Positions 5,593 to 6,435 of a stretch of 6,435 bases of DNA are shown piece after piece; position 1 is the stretch's first letter; every line of letters starts with the position of its first letter. The notes below the pieces were generated by a model, which made no database searches, had not been told where the DNA came from, and worked only from the letters and a program-made list of their open reading frames with translations. The stretch covers positions 1-6,435 of the forward strand of contig JAOAFH010000170.1 in NCBI GenBank assembly GCA_026416355.1, in the 5' to 3' direction. A program made the position numbers and the translations under genes. Source of the stretch: Clostridiales bacterium. GTDB taxonomy: Bacteria; Bacillota; Clostridia; Clostridiales; Caloramatoraceae.

Positions 5593-6333
5593 ATGGTTGG
5601 AATAGGTATTGATATAGGCTCAACTGCAACAAAAGTAACAGTACTACAAAATAATGAGATAGAAAACATTTTAATTCCTACCGGTTGGAACAGCAAAGAA
5701 ACAGCACTTAAAATAAAAGACAATATAATTTCTAAATTTGAAAATCCCAAAATTGTTGCAACTGGATATGGAAGAGTTTCTGTACCATATGCAGATAAAA
5801 CTGTAACAGAAATAACTTGTCATGCAAGAGGCGCATATTACTTGTTTAAAAAAGATATAACAGTAATTGATATAGGGGGACAGGATACAAAAATAATTTC
5901 AATTTCAGATGGTAAAGTCTCAAATTTTACTATGAATGATAAATGTGCAGCTGGGACTGGTAGATTTTTAGAGTTAATGTCAAATTCAATGGGTATATCA
6001 ATAAATGAACTGTGTAATTTAGGGAAAAACTATACTAATATTAAAATCAGCTCAATGTGTACAGTTTTTGCAGAATCGGAAATTATAAGTTTAATAGCAG
6101 AAGGAACACCTAAGGAAGATATTTCTTCTGCTATAATTGATGCAATTATTTCTAAGGTTTCATCACTTGCTCTAAAGCACGGACATGCTTCAGAATATTT
6201 TTTAACAGGTGGATTATCGCAAAACGATATAATAATTCAAAAGCTAAGTAATAAACTTAAGAAACCCGTTTACTCGCATATCAATTCTCTTTATGCAGGT
6301 TCTATAGGCGCAGCATTAATTTCACTTGAGTGA
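5593..6333 (+). CDS. ATP-dependent activator of the double-cubane reductase (BadF/BcrA/HgdC family, YjiL-like)
   Basis: This 246-residue ATPase of the ASKHA fold is close in length to HgdC (about 260). Visible motifs: phosphate-binding GIGIDIGSTATK (3-14), second phosphate loop VIDIGGQDTK (91-100), KCAAGTGRFLE (117-127), SMCTVFAESEI (154-164) and the adenosine-site LTGGLSQN (204-211). C118 and C156 correspond to the two cysteines per subunit that hold a single [4Fe-4S] cluster between the two halves of the HgdC homodimer. The family uses ATP hydrolysis to push one low-potential electron at a time into its partner, here the product of the gene at 4105. The ATG at 5593 is preceded four bases upstream by AAAGGTGA, which contains the stop of the DUF3343 gene, so all three genes are one transcript. 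The stop at 6333 directly abuts a repeat element, and no hairpin terminator is visible inside the window. Confidence 0.93.
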   Translation: MVGIGIDIGSTATKVTVLQNNEIENILIPTGWNSKETALKIKDNIISKFENPKIVATGYGRVSVPYADKTVTEITCHARGAYYLFKKDITVIDIGGQDTKIISISDGKVSNFTMNDKCAAGTGRFLELMSNSMGISINELCNLGKNYTNIKISSMCTVFAESEIISLIAEGTPKEDISSAIIDAIISKVSSLALKHGHASEYFLTGGLSQNDIIIQKLSNKLKKPVYSHINSLYAGSIGAALISLE

Positions 6334-6435
6334 TTGGGGGACAGTTACTTATTTTTTTAACTTTCAAAAACTTTCCCCCGATCCCTATCCCCTAAACCAC
6401 ACCAAATTATCTCAAACATCAAAAATTAAGTAACC
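6334..6435. mobile_element. 109-bp gene-free element, copy 2, truncated by the window edge
   Basis: Starting at the base after the activator stop codon, TTGGGGGACAGTTACTTA opens a copy of the element at 3892-4000. From 6338 to 6435 it aligns gap-free to 3895-3992 with 95 of 98 identities, differing at 6380, 6402 and 6403. The right end reaches AAGTAACC and is then cut off. Its left flank is TTGGG where copy 1 has ATAGGG, so the homology begins at GGGAC. It has the same orientation as copy 1, so the two are direct repeats around the three-gene operon. Confidence 0.85.

Noticed and set aside
4105..6333. A true 2-hydroxyacyl-CoA dehydratase (amino-acid fermentation) operon
   Set aside because: Those enzymes need two different large subunits and usually sit with CoA-transferase or dehydrogenase genes. 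Only one large subunit is present here, and the neighbours are redox-stress genes.
6320..6358. Terminator after the activator gene (TCAC-TTGA-GTGA followed by a T run at 6352-6358)
   Set aside because: The stem is only four base pairs and the T run starts well downstream, inside the repeat element, so it does not look like a rho-independent terminator.

Overview
This window looks like chromosome from a low-GC, strictly or mainly anaerobic Firmicute, most likely a Clostridium-type organism. Four things point there: AT-rich codon use, strong GGAGG-type ribosome binding sites, a hybrid cluster protein with the class I (strict-anaerobe) cysteine spacing, and a double-cubane-cluster reductase with its own ATP-driven activator. 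The species cannot be named from the sequence alone.

Layout from left to right. (1) 1-290, minus strand: the N-terminal part of an HUH, IS200-like / REP-associated (RAYT-type) transposase that runs off the left edge. Its start codon and Shine-Dalgarno lie in a long predicted mRNA hairpin, and a terminal repeat (AAGTAACCGTCCC) follows at 391-409. (2) 412-1810, minus strand: a monocistronic nox gene (flavin NADH oxidase) with its own promoter and terminator. (3) 1893-2108: a roughly 216-bp gene-free element bounded by inverted copies of the same terminal repeat. (4) 2109-3871, minus strand: a monocistronic hcp gene with terminator, promoter and a near-perfect CRP/FNR-family operator centred at about -41.5. 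(5) 3892-4000: a 109-bp gene-free element with terminal inverted repeats. (6) 4006-6333, plus strand: a tight three-gene operon encoding a double-cubane-cluster reductase (HgdB/YjiM-like), a 75-residue DUF3343 (putative Se/S carrier-like) protein and a BcrA/HgdC/YjiL-type activator ATPase. (7) 6334-6435: a second copy of the 109-bp element, matching the first at 95 of 98 positions and in the same orientation, truncated by the window edge.

How the parts fit. The three transcription units all encode oxygen-sensitive or oxygen-consuming redox enzymes that reduce small molecules. Nox probably removes O2, Hcp probably removes NO or hydroxylamine, and the double-cubane protein belongs to a family whose characterised member reduces small compounds such as acetylene, azide and hydrazine at very low potential. 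The region therefore reads as a small redox or nitrosative-stress neighbourhood. It is punctuated by short palindrome-ended repeats that share their ends with the transposase unit, so that transposase is the likely source of their mobility.

The two least-explained things are the DUF3343 protein translationally coupled between the double-cubane enzyme and its activator, and the precise bracketing of that operon by two direct copies of the 109-bp element.
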